Source: Nemertoderma westbladi
Taxonomy: Eukaryota; Xenacoelomorpha; Nemertodermatida; Nemertodermatidae
Assembly: GCA_032718475.1 (NCBI GenBank)
Contig: JAUCBJ010001053.1
Coordinates: 1 to 34,505 of the forward strand
Reading direction: 5' to 3'
DNA length: 34,505 bases
Part shown: one piece after another, positions 22,200 to 31,171 of the stretch
Layout: every line of letters starts with the position of its first letter
Numbering within the stretch: position 1 is the first letter of the stretch
Translations under genes and position numbers: made by a program
Notes under the pieces: generated by a model
What the model saw: only the letters and a program-made list of their open reading frames with translations
Told to the model about the DNA's origin: nothing
Databases searched by the model: none

Positions 22200-23616
22200 G
22201 CTTGTCAACAAAATTGCACCGCCTCAACTCCCTATCACCCATGACATTTGCTAGATCATCCGATCTTTAACGCCAGTGTCCTTTAAGATGCGTCTCAAGA
22301 AATTCATGGGCTGTCCACCATGCTTATTCACTCCATGAGGCTGCCAAAGTACAAGATTATGCACTGGCTGGTCCTCACGGCGAAAGCAATGTCCTGCAAA
22401 GCGGAGGCGATTTTGTTCTAGTGTCAAGCTTGGGGGAACCAATGAGACACCTCCAATGTTATATAGTGTCTGGTTGGAGATGTGTGCATTGTACTTGACA
22501 CAATGAACCCAGCGTAGCATTCTTGTGAATGTGCCATCCAGAGATTTGGTGTCCTCAGCAGTTAGAGCCCAGCATGGACTCCCATAGAGGAGTACTGGAA
22601 CTACAGCTGCTCTAAATAATCGGACCTTAAGTTTCCGATTAATTCTCGGTGACTTCCAAATCCTGGAAAGCCTATTCAAGGCTGCCCATGCCTTTCCCTT
22701 ACGTATTCGAAGGTCCTCACCTGACTTCCGGATCCATGATCCCAGGTAACAGAAGTCGTCCACATGCTCAAGCATACCATCCTTTGAGCTTATGCTCATC
22801 CGATCAGAGACTTGCTGAGGACTTTCAAAGTTAACTGTCAGAATTTTGGTCTTTATGGAGTTAATAAAAAGACCAACACTAGAAGCAGCATGTTCTAATG
22901 AGCGGAGGAGCCGTTCGGCTCCCTCTAATGATTCTGAGAGTACTCCTAAGTCATCAGCAAAGTCTAGATCAGTTAGGTACTTGGCAAGATTTCCTCGACT
23001 TCTGGAGCCAGTAGGTGGAGTTATCATCACCCCATCATCATTATAATGATCTAAGGACATGCGTAGAACATAGTCAACCACAATAATGAACAAGAATGGT
23101 GCAAGTGTGTCTCCTTGGAGGACGCCCCATAACACTTCAAATGGTTGTGTCACCGTCAACAGTAGACACAAATGTTGTCGAACCATCGTATACTGATCTG
23201 ATTGCTGCAATAATTTCATCAGGAATCCCATATAATGAAAGTATGCTGAACATACGTGAGCGAGAGACTGAATCAAAGGCCTTGAATAAGTCAACAAAGA
23301 TAACAGTCAGATGCCTGTCTTTCTTTTTTGATAACTCTTCAATTATCCTTCTAAGTGCCAAAATGGGCTCCATGGTCCCACGACCTTTACGGAACCCATT
23401 CTGATTTCCACGGAGCAGTCTCTCAATGGGATCCCTGATGCGATTTAATAGAATCCTATTATATAGCTTTGCAGCAATCGAGATCAATGAGATTCCCCGA
23501 AAAGAACCATAGAGTGTTAGGTTGCCCTTCTTGGGAACTGGCACCAACTTATTTGTTTTCATTTCTTGTGGGACTCTTGTTGTATTGTATAATATGCTGA
23601 GTCTGTTATAATCTGA
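22185..23616 (-). pseudogene. Frameshifted LINE reverse transcriptase
   Basis: Second, unrelated non-LTR retrotransposon. A first frame (from ~23616, with MKTNKLVPVPKKGN at 23562) carries YGSFRGISLISIAAK, NQNGFRKGRGT and VIFVDLFKAFDSVSR (first catalytic Asp), and ends near 23137. The +1-shifted frame continues with GVLQGDTLAPFLFIIV and the catalytic LDFADD (FADD in place of the usual YADD). It then carries the thumb and C-terminal region to a stop at 22251. Open text just beyond, in another frame to ~22185 (NVMGDRELRR), suggests a second frameshift at the C-terminus. At least two lesions make the copy inactive. The IPKKG/NQNGFR pattern is common in aquatic invertebrate LINEs; the clade is not fixed. 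Confidence 0.88.
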
Positions 23617-23996
23617 AATTTTTTAACAGAGATTAAAACTACATGTTATGGCATGGAAAATGTGCCTGAGCTAGTATTATGCACCTTAATTATTAATATA
23701 ATGATTGCCAGGTGTCACATCAAAACGATTATAAAATACGAAATATCGAAGGTTAAAATTTTGAGTATTTGGCCCTCTAGCAGTAGACTGGGGAACTGCA
23801 TATGGATCAGTTTCTCCCCAATGATGCAGCGCAGGTTGTATTATAGTATTGATTTCACAAGTTTCAGCTTAAACGTATCATAAATAACGAAACTGGAGGA
23901 GGATTTCACTTCACTATTATTACTTACTTTTATTATTAACTTAGAAGGCGATGGGCAAATGGCAAGGCAAGCAGTAGAAGCCACCTTTGCCTCACA
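23588..23996 (-). repeat. LINE-associated repeat A, copy 2
   Basis: Inverted copy of 19199-19640, continuous with the LINE reading frame at its low-coordinate end. Homology with the other copies stops at CCTTTGCCTCACA (23984-23996). After this come 11 bp of unrelated sequence and then the palindromic MITE. Confidence 0.75.
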
Positions 23997-24007
23997 AGTA
24001 GTAGGGT

Positions 24008-24311
24008 CTTGGTCCTCTCTGCGACAGTTAGACCTAACTGACACCCATTGGGTGTCATATGACACCCAATTATCACCCTATGGGTGTCATTGGGTGTCAT
24101 TGGCGCCAGACTGTCTGGGTGACACCTCCCAATTAGGCTAATTAGACCCTAATTGACAGGTGTCATCAATTAATTAGTACAATTAAACCCTAACAGGTGT
24201 CATATGACTCCTAATTAGGGTTTAATTGATTATCCTAATTAATCAGACTGATTAGCGCCCCGACACACAATGGGTCATCAGTGATGTCTAACTGTCGCAG
24301 AGAGGAGCAAG
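24008..24311. mobile_element. Palindrome-rich MITE with 25-bp TIRs and AGGGT target duplication
   Basis: TIRs at 24008-24032 and 24287-24311 match at 24 of 25 positions (core CCTCTCTGCGACAGTTAGA). Weaker complementarity continues inward to ~50 bp. Both ends are flanked by AGGGT (24003-24007, 24312-24316), a probable 5-bp target duplication. The interior holds about nine copies of GGTGTCA in both orientations, including a 24-bp perfect palindrome at 24047-24070. No coding capacity. The structure looks like a non-autonomous DNA element. Confidence 0.75.
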
Positions 24312-25030
24312 AGGGTGTCATAAGTGACACCGCAGCTCTTTTATTCATTAATACTTATTTATTTATATTTAATTTTAATTAATTATTTGCATTTTATTTT
24401 ATTCGTATTTATTCATTTGTACTTTATTTTAAATTAATTAATTGTATATATTACTTTTACTTTATACATTGATTTCTATTTTTAGATTAATTAGTTTTTA
24501 TATTACCAACGAGATCACTATGACATAATGTCTATTTTTAACTTTATAATGGCTATGGTATACGGCTCCCTACTGGCAACTATCAACTGCGTTCATCGGC
24601 GGGGGGCCCCTCCTCTGTCCTCATTATTCATTAACTAGATACAACAGGCAGTGAATCTACACGTATACCCCCCAGGCAAATATAAATGAGCGATCCCGTC
24701 TGTTAGCAGCCCCATCGATGACTCACTAATAATCCCACCGCGGCCTTGACTACAGCAAATCCGTATATCGCTCAAGGCTAATGCTCCAGCGGCCCTCCTT
24801 TGTTCTCGGCATAGCCGGCATCGCTTGGGTCCTTTCCTATATCCAGGCAGCCCATATCATAACAATGAAGCGCCACTAATCACGCATTCCTCTCTACTAA
24901 TCCCTTTTCTTTGCACCAGACCTGCTTCTGTTATACAGTCAACTCAACATAATTAGTCAAGATGCTTACAAGAGTTTTCTAATAGATTCATCAACACGAG
25001 AAGTTGCCTTGGTAACCGCTTTTGCGCGAA
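24312..25030. other. No gene recognised
   Basis: The segment starts with a further inverted word, GGTGTCATAAGTGACACC (24315-24332), outside the MITE, followed by AT-rich then mixed sequence. A TATA-like TATAAATG is at 24681-24688, without a supportable gene behind it. Confidence 0.4.
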
Positions 25031-25032
25031 CA

Positions 25033-25122
25033 GCCAATCAGCGGGCTTCATTTCTGCTGCTGCGCTCTGATTGGCTCATTTAAGAGACAAGGGCCTCCCC
25101 TACTAACCGAATTGCTATTTAA
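25033..25122 (+). promoter_or_regulatory. Candidate promoter of the polymerase unit: two opposed CCAAT boxes and a TATA-like box
   Basis: GCCAATCAG (25033-25041) and its exact reverse complement CTGATTGGC (25067-25075) are two opposed NF-Y-type CCAAT boxes. TATTTAA at 25116-25122 sits ~45 bp downstream and would place a start near 25145-25150. The leader would then contain the candidate splice donor at 25457. Inferred from motif spacing only. Confidence 0.4.
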
Positions 25123-25274
25123 TACATCCCCACTAATATATTAGGTCATTATTTCAATTGCAAGTTACGATTAACATCATTTACCATTATTTTGTTTTCG
25201 AATTTAATATTATTTATTTAAGAATATTTATTTGTTATCATCAGTCAACAACCCACTTATATAGTTGTATTATT

Positions 25275-26516
25275 ATCATTTCGCCGCGTTATCGCTCATC
25301 GTCGACAACAAACTTTCCGTGTATCCGTCGCGTAATATTCTTCCGATACCATTCCCTTCTATCGGTAAATAAACTCTCTCGTCGTCCATGTCAACCAACT
25401 TCCTCATCGCCAACAAACTTCCAAACTTCTTCTTTCCGTGAATATTTACTAATACCGTAAGTAAAATCTGCCTTCCACCATCTGACGGTACTATCGATGC
25501 CGCTAGCAAACAATTTACATTTAATGTCTACCGGTACAACAGTATTGCAGTAAGCTCATTATTAATTACTGTCAGACTGCGGTGGTACCGATAGCCTAAA
25601 CCGTGATCGAAGCATTCGATCAATAGGCTTACATCCGCCTATCTGCTTACAGTATTTTTTATCTTTTTACAAATAATCAACTTATTTTTCTAGTATCATT
25701 TCGCCGCGCTATCGCTCATTGTCGACAACAAACTTTCCGCGATTCCGTTCTTTTGGTAAATAAATTCTCTCATCGTCCACGTCAACCAACTTCTTCACAA
25801 ACTTCCTCTTTCCGTGAATATTTACTAATACCGTAATTTAAAACTGCCTTCCACCATCTCCATCGACGCCACTAGCAAACAATTTACATTTAATGTCTAC
25901 CGGTACAACAGTATTGCAGTAGGCTCATTATTAATTACTGTCAGACTGCGGTGGTACCGATAGCCTAAACCGTGATCGAAGCATTCGATCAATAGGCCTA
26001 CATCTGTCTATCTGCTTGTCTACCCAACTACCGGTACCGCATCATTCGAGTTAGCCTAGATCCTACTGAACAACAATGATTACTGCAGTTTTCACTATAT
26101 ATCCTACTGACTAACTGAGGAGATCTCACACAGCGATTAGCTAGGCCTATCGTTGATTTCTATTGGTTAACGCTACCGGTACGTCTGACTTCTAGCAGAC
26201 TATGTCACTAGCACTACTGCACTGACTGTTGACTGCTGTTTATAGACCCTCTTTCCACGAATAATAACTGCCATCGCTATTGTGTCTTGGTTATCGCCAC
26301 TATCTGACCGCTGGTACACTAACACTACCACACTAGACACTGCCGACTGTCTACATTATGTTTCACTGACTGATTGCTACAATACAGCAATAGGCCTAAC
26401 TGTACAAACACAGTATTGTTGCCTAGTAACCAATTAATACCTACTGTTTTACTTTATTTTTAGCAAGTATACAGTATTTTTTATTTTTTTACGAATAATC
26501 AACTTATTTTTCTAGA
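25275..26516 (+). repeat. Duplicated leader region upstream of the polymerase ORF
   Basis: Two direct copies, 25276-25694 and 25696-26516, begin TCATTTCGCCGCG 420 bp apart. They share CGTCGACAACAAACTTTCCG, TTTCCGTGAATATTTACT, TACCGGTACAACAGTATTGC and TGATCGAAGCATTCGATCAA. Both end with CAGTATTTTTTAT, then AATCAACTTATTTTTCTAG, a good 3' splice acceptor. The second copy carries ~450 bp extra between CTATCTGCTT and this end. A strong donor-like GTAAGT lies at 25457-25462 in copy 1, where copy 2 has GTAATT. The acceptor at 26516 is 7 bp before the polymerase ATG. Confidence 0.7.
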
Positions 26517-26522
26517 TTCAAG

Positions 26523-28358
26523 ATGCCTATGTCTACCAATAAAGTTAGCTGTCCCATCTGCGACAAAGAGATGCGGAGTGATAATCTAAAATCACATATT
26601 AAAATTCATTTCGCGCAATATAGATGCGACTGCTGCCCGACTTGGTCTTCGGAAAAGAAGACGCTGGTTGGCCATCTTGTTTCGTGTCCTCAGGGGGGAA
26701 CAGGATTTAGTTACGTAAACGAGCCAGCCGATTGCCGCTGCGGGGATTCGCTCACCCTATCTTCCTTTACTGAGCATGAATGCTATACTCGACTTTTTTC
26801 GCGGAAACGCAAAACTCCGACTACCTCCCACTCATCCCCCATCAACTCTACTCCAGAACAAGTCGGCGGCGGCGGCTCCAATAACGAACCTTCAACTTCG
26901 CGAGATTCTATTTCCCCAAACAATCCATTTCAACCACCCTCTAACGGAAGCGCACACGGACGACTGTTTACCTATAACAACGACCTCGCAGAAACAAGAC
27001 TCGACGCAGAATTAACATTAAATGAAAATTTTCCACACATTCAAGAACACGTTAGTAGCCATTTACGTAGTGCCATGGGAACCTTTTTAAGAGTCTGGCT
27101 TACAATCAACATCGTAATGGAGCGTGAAACCAGCGAGGGATTTCAAATTGAATCTTTCTGTTTTAAATCTAGCGGTAACAATAATCAAATTCTGAATAAT
27201 AGCGACTTTAATAACTGGTTTTCTGGCGCCGTCAATCGTATCGATCAACTGTTAAGCGTGTTTCTCTGCCTCGGCTCGGGTTGGCGCATAATAGCCATCG
27301 AGCGAATAACTATTGAGATTGCGCGGTCCCAACGCAACCCCTATTTAAAGGGTCAAGGGTTCAATAATTCTAAATTATTATTAAATAAAAAATGTACCGT
27401 AAGCGTAGACTGCCCGCTGGGGGAATGCTTTAAATACGCAGTATTGGCCGCCGCAAATTATAAGAAAATTGATAGAAAACAAAATAATATTACTAGAATT
27501 TCAACGTATACTCCTTTCCTAAACATGTTTGATTTTTCCAATTTAAGTTTCCCGGTGGACAGAGTAACTGGTATTCCCCAGTTTCTGAAAGCCAACCCTA
27601 TATACTGTATAAACCTTCTTTATTGGAGTAATACGGAAGAACTCTCCATCCTAAGTCAACCAGATAGCGCGCACTGCTCCGGTAAAACTGTACTAAACTT
27701 ATTATTTATCGAAGGCACAAGCAAAAACCCCGCCCACTACGTAGCTATTACTAACATAGATAGACTAATAAATTCAAAAGATTCTAACGGTAACAAGACG
27801 CACTGCGAACGCTGTCTCAGAGGCTTTTACACTGACAAATCATTGGAAGAACATCGAGAGCGTTGCTATACTGGTAAACGCCAACTCGAGTATATGCCCG
27901 AAAATCTCTTGGTTAAATTTGATAGGTATGATAAGACTCTATCCCCGCCTTTCTGTATATACGCCGACATTGAAACTATTCTAGAACCTACAAACAATAT
28001 TAAACTCCCACAGAAACATATAGCTAGCGCGGCAGCCTTTTATACAGTACCAAATCAAAAATTAATTAACCCTCCTAAAACAGATGTTCAAATTTTCCGC
28101 GACGATGGCAGTAACCACGTAATGCGCGACTTTCTAACCGCTATGGAAAGTCATTGTAGGGAGTTATACGATTGGTCCATTTCTAGTACAAACACACACG
28201 CCCCCATGCAACTCACTACTAGCCAACAAACTGACTTTAATAACGCTACACAATGCTCCGTCTGCAACTGTAATTTAACCCCTGATTCTCATAATTTAAA
28301 CCTCAATGACAATCTCAGCACCAAAGTCCGCGATCACGATCATTATAGCGGGGAGTAG
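26523..28358 (+). CDS. Family B DNA polymerase (viral/Polinton type), N-terminal part, ending at an in-frame TAG
   Basis: 611 residues, starting at an ATG just after a splice-acceptor-like tract. Cys/His fingers come first: C10-C13-H25-H29 (C2H2), then C2HC-like groups at 35-55 and 71-87, and another at C428-C431-H444-C448. A basic Ser-rich linker follows the first group. The exonuclease motif Exo I is ADIET (Asp482, Glu484). Then comes C578-x2-C581 with RDHDHYSG (603-610), an endonuclease VII-like His/Cys motif often embedded in polymerases of protein-primed viruses and Polinton/Maverick elements. The frame stops at TAG (28356-28358), inside that motif region, and continues open on the other side, so this is the front of one protein. 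Function: replicative DNA synthesis with proofreading, probably protein-primed (inferred from the family). The stop may be a mutation, a sequencing error or a read-through site. Confidence 0.85.
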   Translation: MPMSTNKVSCPICDKEMRSDNLKSHIKIHFAQYRCDCCPTWSSEKKTLVGHLVSCPQGGTGFSYVNEPADCRCGDSLTLSSFTEHECYTRLFSRKRKTPTTSHSSPINSTPEQVGGGGSNNEPSTSRDSISPNNPFQPPSNGSAHGRLFTYNNDLAETRLDAELTLNENFPHIQEHVSSHLRSAMGTFLRVWLTINIVMERETSEGFQIESFCFKSSGNNNQILNNSDFNNWFSGAVNRIDQLLSVFLCLGSGWRIIAIERITIEIARSQRNPYLKGQGFNNSKLLLNKKCTVSVDCPLGECFKYAVLAAANYKKIDRKQNNITRISTYTPFLNMFDFSNLSFPVDRVTGIPQFLKANPIYCINLLYWSNTEELSILSQPDSAHCSGKTVLNLLFIEGTSKNPAHYVAITNIDRLINSKDSNGNKTHCERCLRGFYTDKSLEEHRERCYTGKRQLEYMPENLLVKFDRYDKTLSPPFCIYADIETILEPTNNIKLPQKHIASAAAFYTVPNQKLINPPKTDVQIFRDDGSNHVMRDFLTAMESHCRELYDWSISSTNTHAPMQLTTSQQTDFNNATQCSVCNCNLTPDSHNLNLNDNLSTKVRDHDHYSGE

Positions 28359-30575
28359 CGGGGGGCTGCTTGCGTCAGCTGCAACAGGAAACTTTCCCTA
28401 AAACGGAATAATTTTTATATTATATTTCATAACCTGAGGAAATTCGATATGCATTTACTACTAAAAGAAGGAATGACCGATAGTTCTAGAACACACTGGA
28501 AAATGACCGTAATACCAAAAAACACCGAAACTTATATTCACCTTAAAGTTAGCTTTCCAATCGATCCGAGTACCCCAACAGCCAACGCTAAAGAAAGTAT
28601 CTCCATTAATTTTCTAGATTCCTATCAATTTATGACTGCCAGCCTAGATAATCTTAGTAGCTATCTCACTAAAAATAACAGTAACCTAGCAACAGCCATA
28701 CCTCATACACTAGCTCAAATGACCCAACTCTATCCCAACATTAGCGATAACACAATAAAAAACAAGGGTGTATTCCCATATTCCTACATTCAAAATATTT
28801 CAAACCTACACGAAACTACACTCCCCCCACTAGAAAGCTTCTATAATGATCTCAAATTGGAACAATGTAGCGCAGACAACTATCAGCGCGCGCTTACTAC
28901 TTGGGATGAATTAAACTGCACAACAATCTTTGACTATATGATTGGCTATTTGGTTCTAGATGTTACCCTATTGGCTGATACTTTCGAGCAGTTCCGATCC
29001 CTCTGTCTTACTAATTATGGACTCGAGCCCGTAATGTACTTCACTGCCCCTGGATTAACTTACGACGCAGCGCTGAAATTCACGCAATCAGAAATTCAAT
29101 TACTATCAGACGCTTCCATCTACTCGGACTTTGAAACAAATATTAGGGGTGGTCTAGTTTTCTTGAATACACATTCCGTAGACGCAAATATCCCCGATAA
29201 ACCCGACTATGACTCCAGTCTCCCCGAGAAATATCTAATTCCCATCGATGCGAATAACCTTTACGGCTGCGCCCTGAGCCAGAAACTTCCCTACGCTAAT
29301 ATTAAACTCGTAACTACCCCCATAGACCTAGCTACAGTAGACGCGAGTGGGGATACTGGTTATTATTGCATAGTTGATCTACATTACCCGAAAGAAATTC
29401 ATGATTTGACCGCCGATCTGCCTCTAGGAGCGGAGAAGATGTCAGTCCCTAAATCCTTTCTTAGCGAATACATGGAAGATCTTTGGGAGCATTACAATCT
29501 CACCGATACGGCTACCTGTAGACCATACAACGATACCTGTACTAAGCTACTACTACATCAGTTTAATAAGGTTGAATACGGTATCCATATTAAGCTACTT
29601 CAACTCTATTTGAAGCTCGGTCTTAAACTTACACAAGTTCACAGGGTCTACTCTTTCTCACAAAAATATATTTTCAAGGACTACATTAGTTTTAATACGA
29701 ATAAAAGACAGTCGGCAAATAACCCATTCGAGGTCCTATTTTATAAGTTGATGAACAATGCCTTGTATGGGAAATGCCTCCAAAAGGTTAGAGACCGCGT
29801 TTCTTTCAGGTTATGCAATAGCGACGAACAATGCGATTTGCTCTTAGCCAAGCCCAATCACGAATCGTTTGTTGTCTTTACCCCCAACTTGAGTGGTCAT
29901 ACTTTCACTAAAGAGGCTGTTTGCCTAAATCAGGGCGTGTTCATCGGTTGCACTATACTAGATCTATCTAAGCTACAGATGTACGACCTATTTTACAACA
30001 AACTGAAGCCTCTAGAACAAAAACTGGATTGTCAGATTCGCTGTCTAGCCGGTGACACGGATTCTCTAATGCTAAGCGTAACTAATGCACCACAGCTAAC
30101 CTTTCTACGGGCAATGTTTGAGGGTGGTTTCCTAGATACTTCCAACTACAGTACAACACATCCACTCTATACCATTAAACACAAAGCGGCTCTCGGCTTC
30201 GTAAAAGATGAGAGCTGCGGTTTGCAGTATAAACAGTGGGTTCTCCTTAAACCAAAGGTCTACAGTTTTCAATCCTATGATGCCCCAATTAAGAAAACCG
30301 CCAAAGGAGTATCTAGATCGGTTGTCGCTAAGCAACTAGCACACGAGGATTATGCAGACTGTTTTGAAAACGAGGCAATGCTCTTCCGCTATAACTCTAC
30401 CTTCACTTCTAGAAAGCATCAAATTTTTACTGGTCATGTCTATAAGAAGGCACTAACGCTCTGGGATACGAAATCATATTGGAGTAGTAAATATAGCAGC
30501 AAACCATACGGACACTATAGCACTAAGCTTGTTAGACCGGCGAAACGAGTAGTAATCCCCCCTACTAGGATTTAA
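28359..30575 (+). CDS. Family B DNA polymerase (viral/Polinton type), C-terminal catalytic part
   Basis: Same frame as the preceding part, directly beyond the TAG, uninterrupted to TAA at 30573-30575. The first Met is at 28449. Residues are numbered from that Met. Before it, codons give the second Cys pair of the His/Cys motif and the start of the Exo II text NLRKFDMHLL. Exo III is YLVLD (Tyr167, Asp171). Palm motif A is DANNLYG (Asp267), motif B is KLMNNALYGK (433-442), and motif C is GDTDSL (Asp536, Asp538). KPKVYSF (601-607) and KGVSR follow, as in Polinton and related viral enzymes. Every catalytic residue is present, so apart from the single TAG the enzyme looks functional. It is followed after 14 bp by an exon-like TBP-like ORF. 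No integrase, ATPase, protease or capsid gene is in the window. Confidence 0.9.
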   Translation, partial: RGAACVSCNRKLSLKRNNFYIIFHNLRKFDMHLLLKEGMTDSSRTHWKMTVIPKNTETYIHLKVSFPIDPSTPTANAKESISINFLDSYQFMTASLDNLSSYLTKNNSNLATAIPHTLAQMTQLYPNISDNTIKNKGVFPYSYIQNISNLHETTLPPLESFYNDLKLEQCSADNYQRALTTWDELNCTTIFDYMIGYLVLDVTLLADTFEQFRSLCLTNYGLEPVMYFTAPGLTYDAALKFTQSEIQLLSDASIYSDFETNIRGGLVFLNTHSVDANIPDKPDYDSSLPEKYLIPIDANNLYGCALSQKLPYANIKLVTTPIDLATVDASGDTGYYCIVDLHYPKEIHDLTADLPLGAEKMSVPKSFLSEYMEDLWEHYNLTDTATCRPYNDTCTKLLLHQFNKVEYGIHIKLLQLYLKLGLKLTQVHRVYSFSQKYIFKDYISFNTNKRQSANNPFEVLFYKLMNNALYGKCLQKVRDRVSFRLCNSDEQCDLLLAKPNHESFVVFTPNLSGHTFTKEAVCLNQGVFIGCTILDLSKLQMYDLFYNKLKPLEQKLDCQIRCLAGDTDSLMLSVTNAPQLTFLRAMFEGGFLDTSNYSTTHPLYTIKHKAALGFVKDESCGLQYKQWVLLKPKVYSFQSYDAPIKKTAKGVSRSVVAKQLAHEDYADCFENEAMLFRYNSTFTSRKHQIFTGHVYKKALTLWDTKSYWSSKYSSKPYGHYSTKLVRPAKRVVIPPTRI

Positions 30576-30589
30576 TTTTATTTTACTAG

Positions 30590-31105
30590 AATAAGAAATT
30601 GAACAACAAAATAGAAATAACCAATAAACAGTTTACCGGAAAAAACATTGCCAAATTTGAACTAGATAAAATTTCACAGCAAATTACAGGTCAAAGTTGC
30701 TTAAAACCAAACATGTTTATCTACAAAGGTGACGATTCAACTATAATGCTATTTCCCAGTGGCGCAGTAACAATTGTAGGCCTGTGCAATAATTTAGCTA
30801 GTGAATTGCTTTATTTAAAACAAACTATCGGGATGCAATTACAAAATTTGAAACTTAATACCGAAACACGAACTATTATTTTTCCAAGTGTTAATTTTAA
30901 ATTATTAATGAAAAAATGTGGACATCATACAATTAATAATAAAGCAATATTTATTAGCTATACCCCCGAATTATTTTGCGCGATTAGAATATATATAGGA
31001 CGTGCATATTTCAGTGTATTTCATAGTAATAAAATCGTTTCCATGTGTCCAGCCGGTGAATTCCCTGAATCATTATCTATTTTACAAACTTTATTATTAA
31101 ATTAG
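30590..31105 (+). CDS. TATA-binding-protein-like small protein
   Basis: ~170 residues; stop at 31103-31105. The frame is open from a T-rich tract ending ACTAG (30585-30589), an in-frame stop that also reads as a splice acceptor. There is no ATG until residue 39 (30713). This suggests an upstream leader exon or a lost start. Numbering from the codon at 30599, the sequence shows two TBP-like half repeats. The first is PNMFIYKGDDSTIMLF then PSGAVTIVG (38-61). The second is SYTPELFCAIRIYIG then FSVFHSNKIVSM (120-149). Each is followed by a helix (66-80, 154-167). The PELF and [S/N]GK-like words and the repeat order match TBP. Phe occupies the four positions equivalent to the DNA-kinking pairs (40, 52, 126, 141), with shorter loops. 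Known family role: bending promoter DNA to recruit polymerase. Inferred here: a transcription factor of the polB element. The assignment is by pattern only. Confidence 0.6.
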   Translation, partial: NKKLNNKIEITNKQFTGKNIAKFELDKISQQITGQSCLKPNMFIYKGDDSTIMLFPSGAVTIVGLCNNLASELLYLKQTIGMQLQNLKLNTETRTIIFPSVNFKLLMKKCGHHTINNKAIFISYTPELFCAIRIYIGRAYFSVFHSNKIVSMCPAGEFPESLSILQTLLLN

Positions 31106-31171
31106 TTTATTTACTATGGTATACATGAAAGTTTACTATATTATTTATTTTGTGTTGGTTTTTATTTTTCC

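Noticed and set aside
24008-24311. Parvovirus-like terminal hairpin
   Set aside because: The nested palindromes are reminiscent, but a clear TIR pair with a 5-bp target duplication and no nearby rep or capsid gene fits a MITE better.
25158-25460. 100-residue open frame in the leader region
   Set aside because: Low-complexity, no motif, not kept in the second copy of the duplication; better read as untranslated leader.
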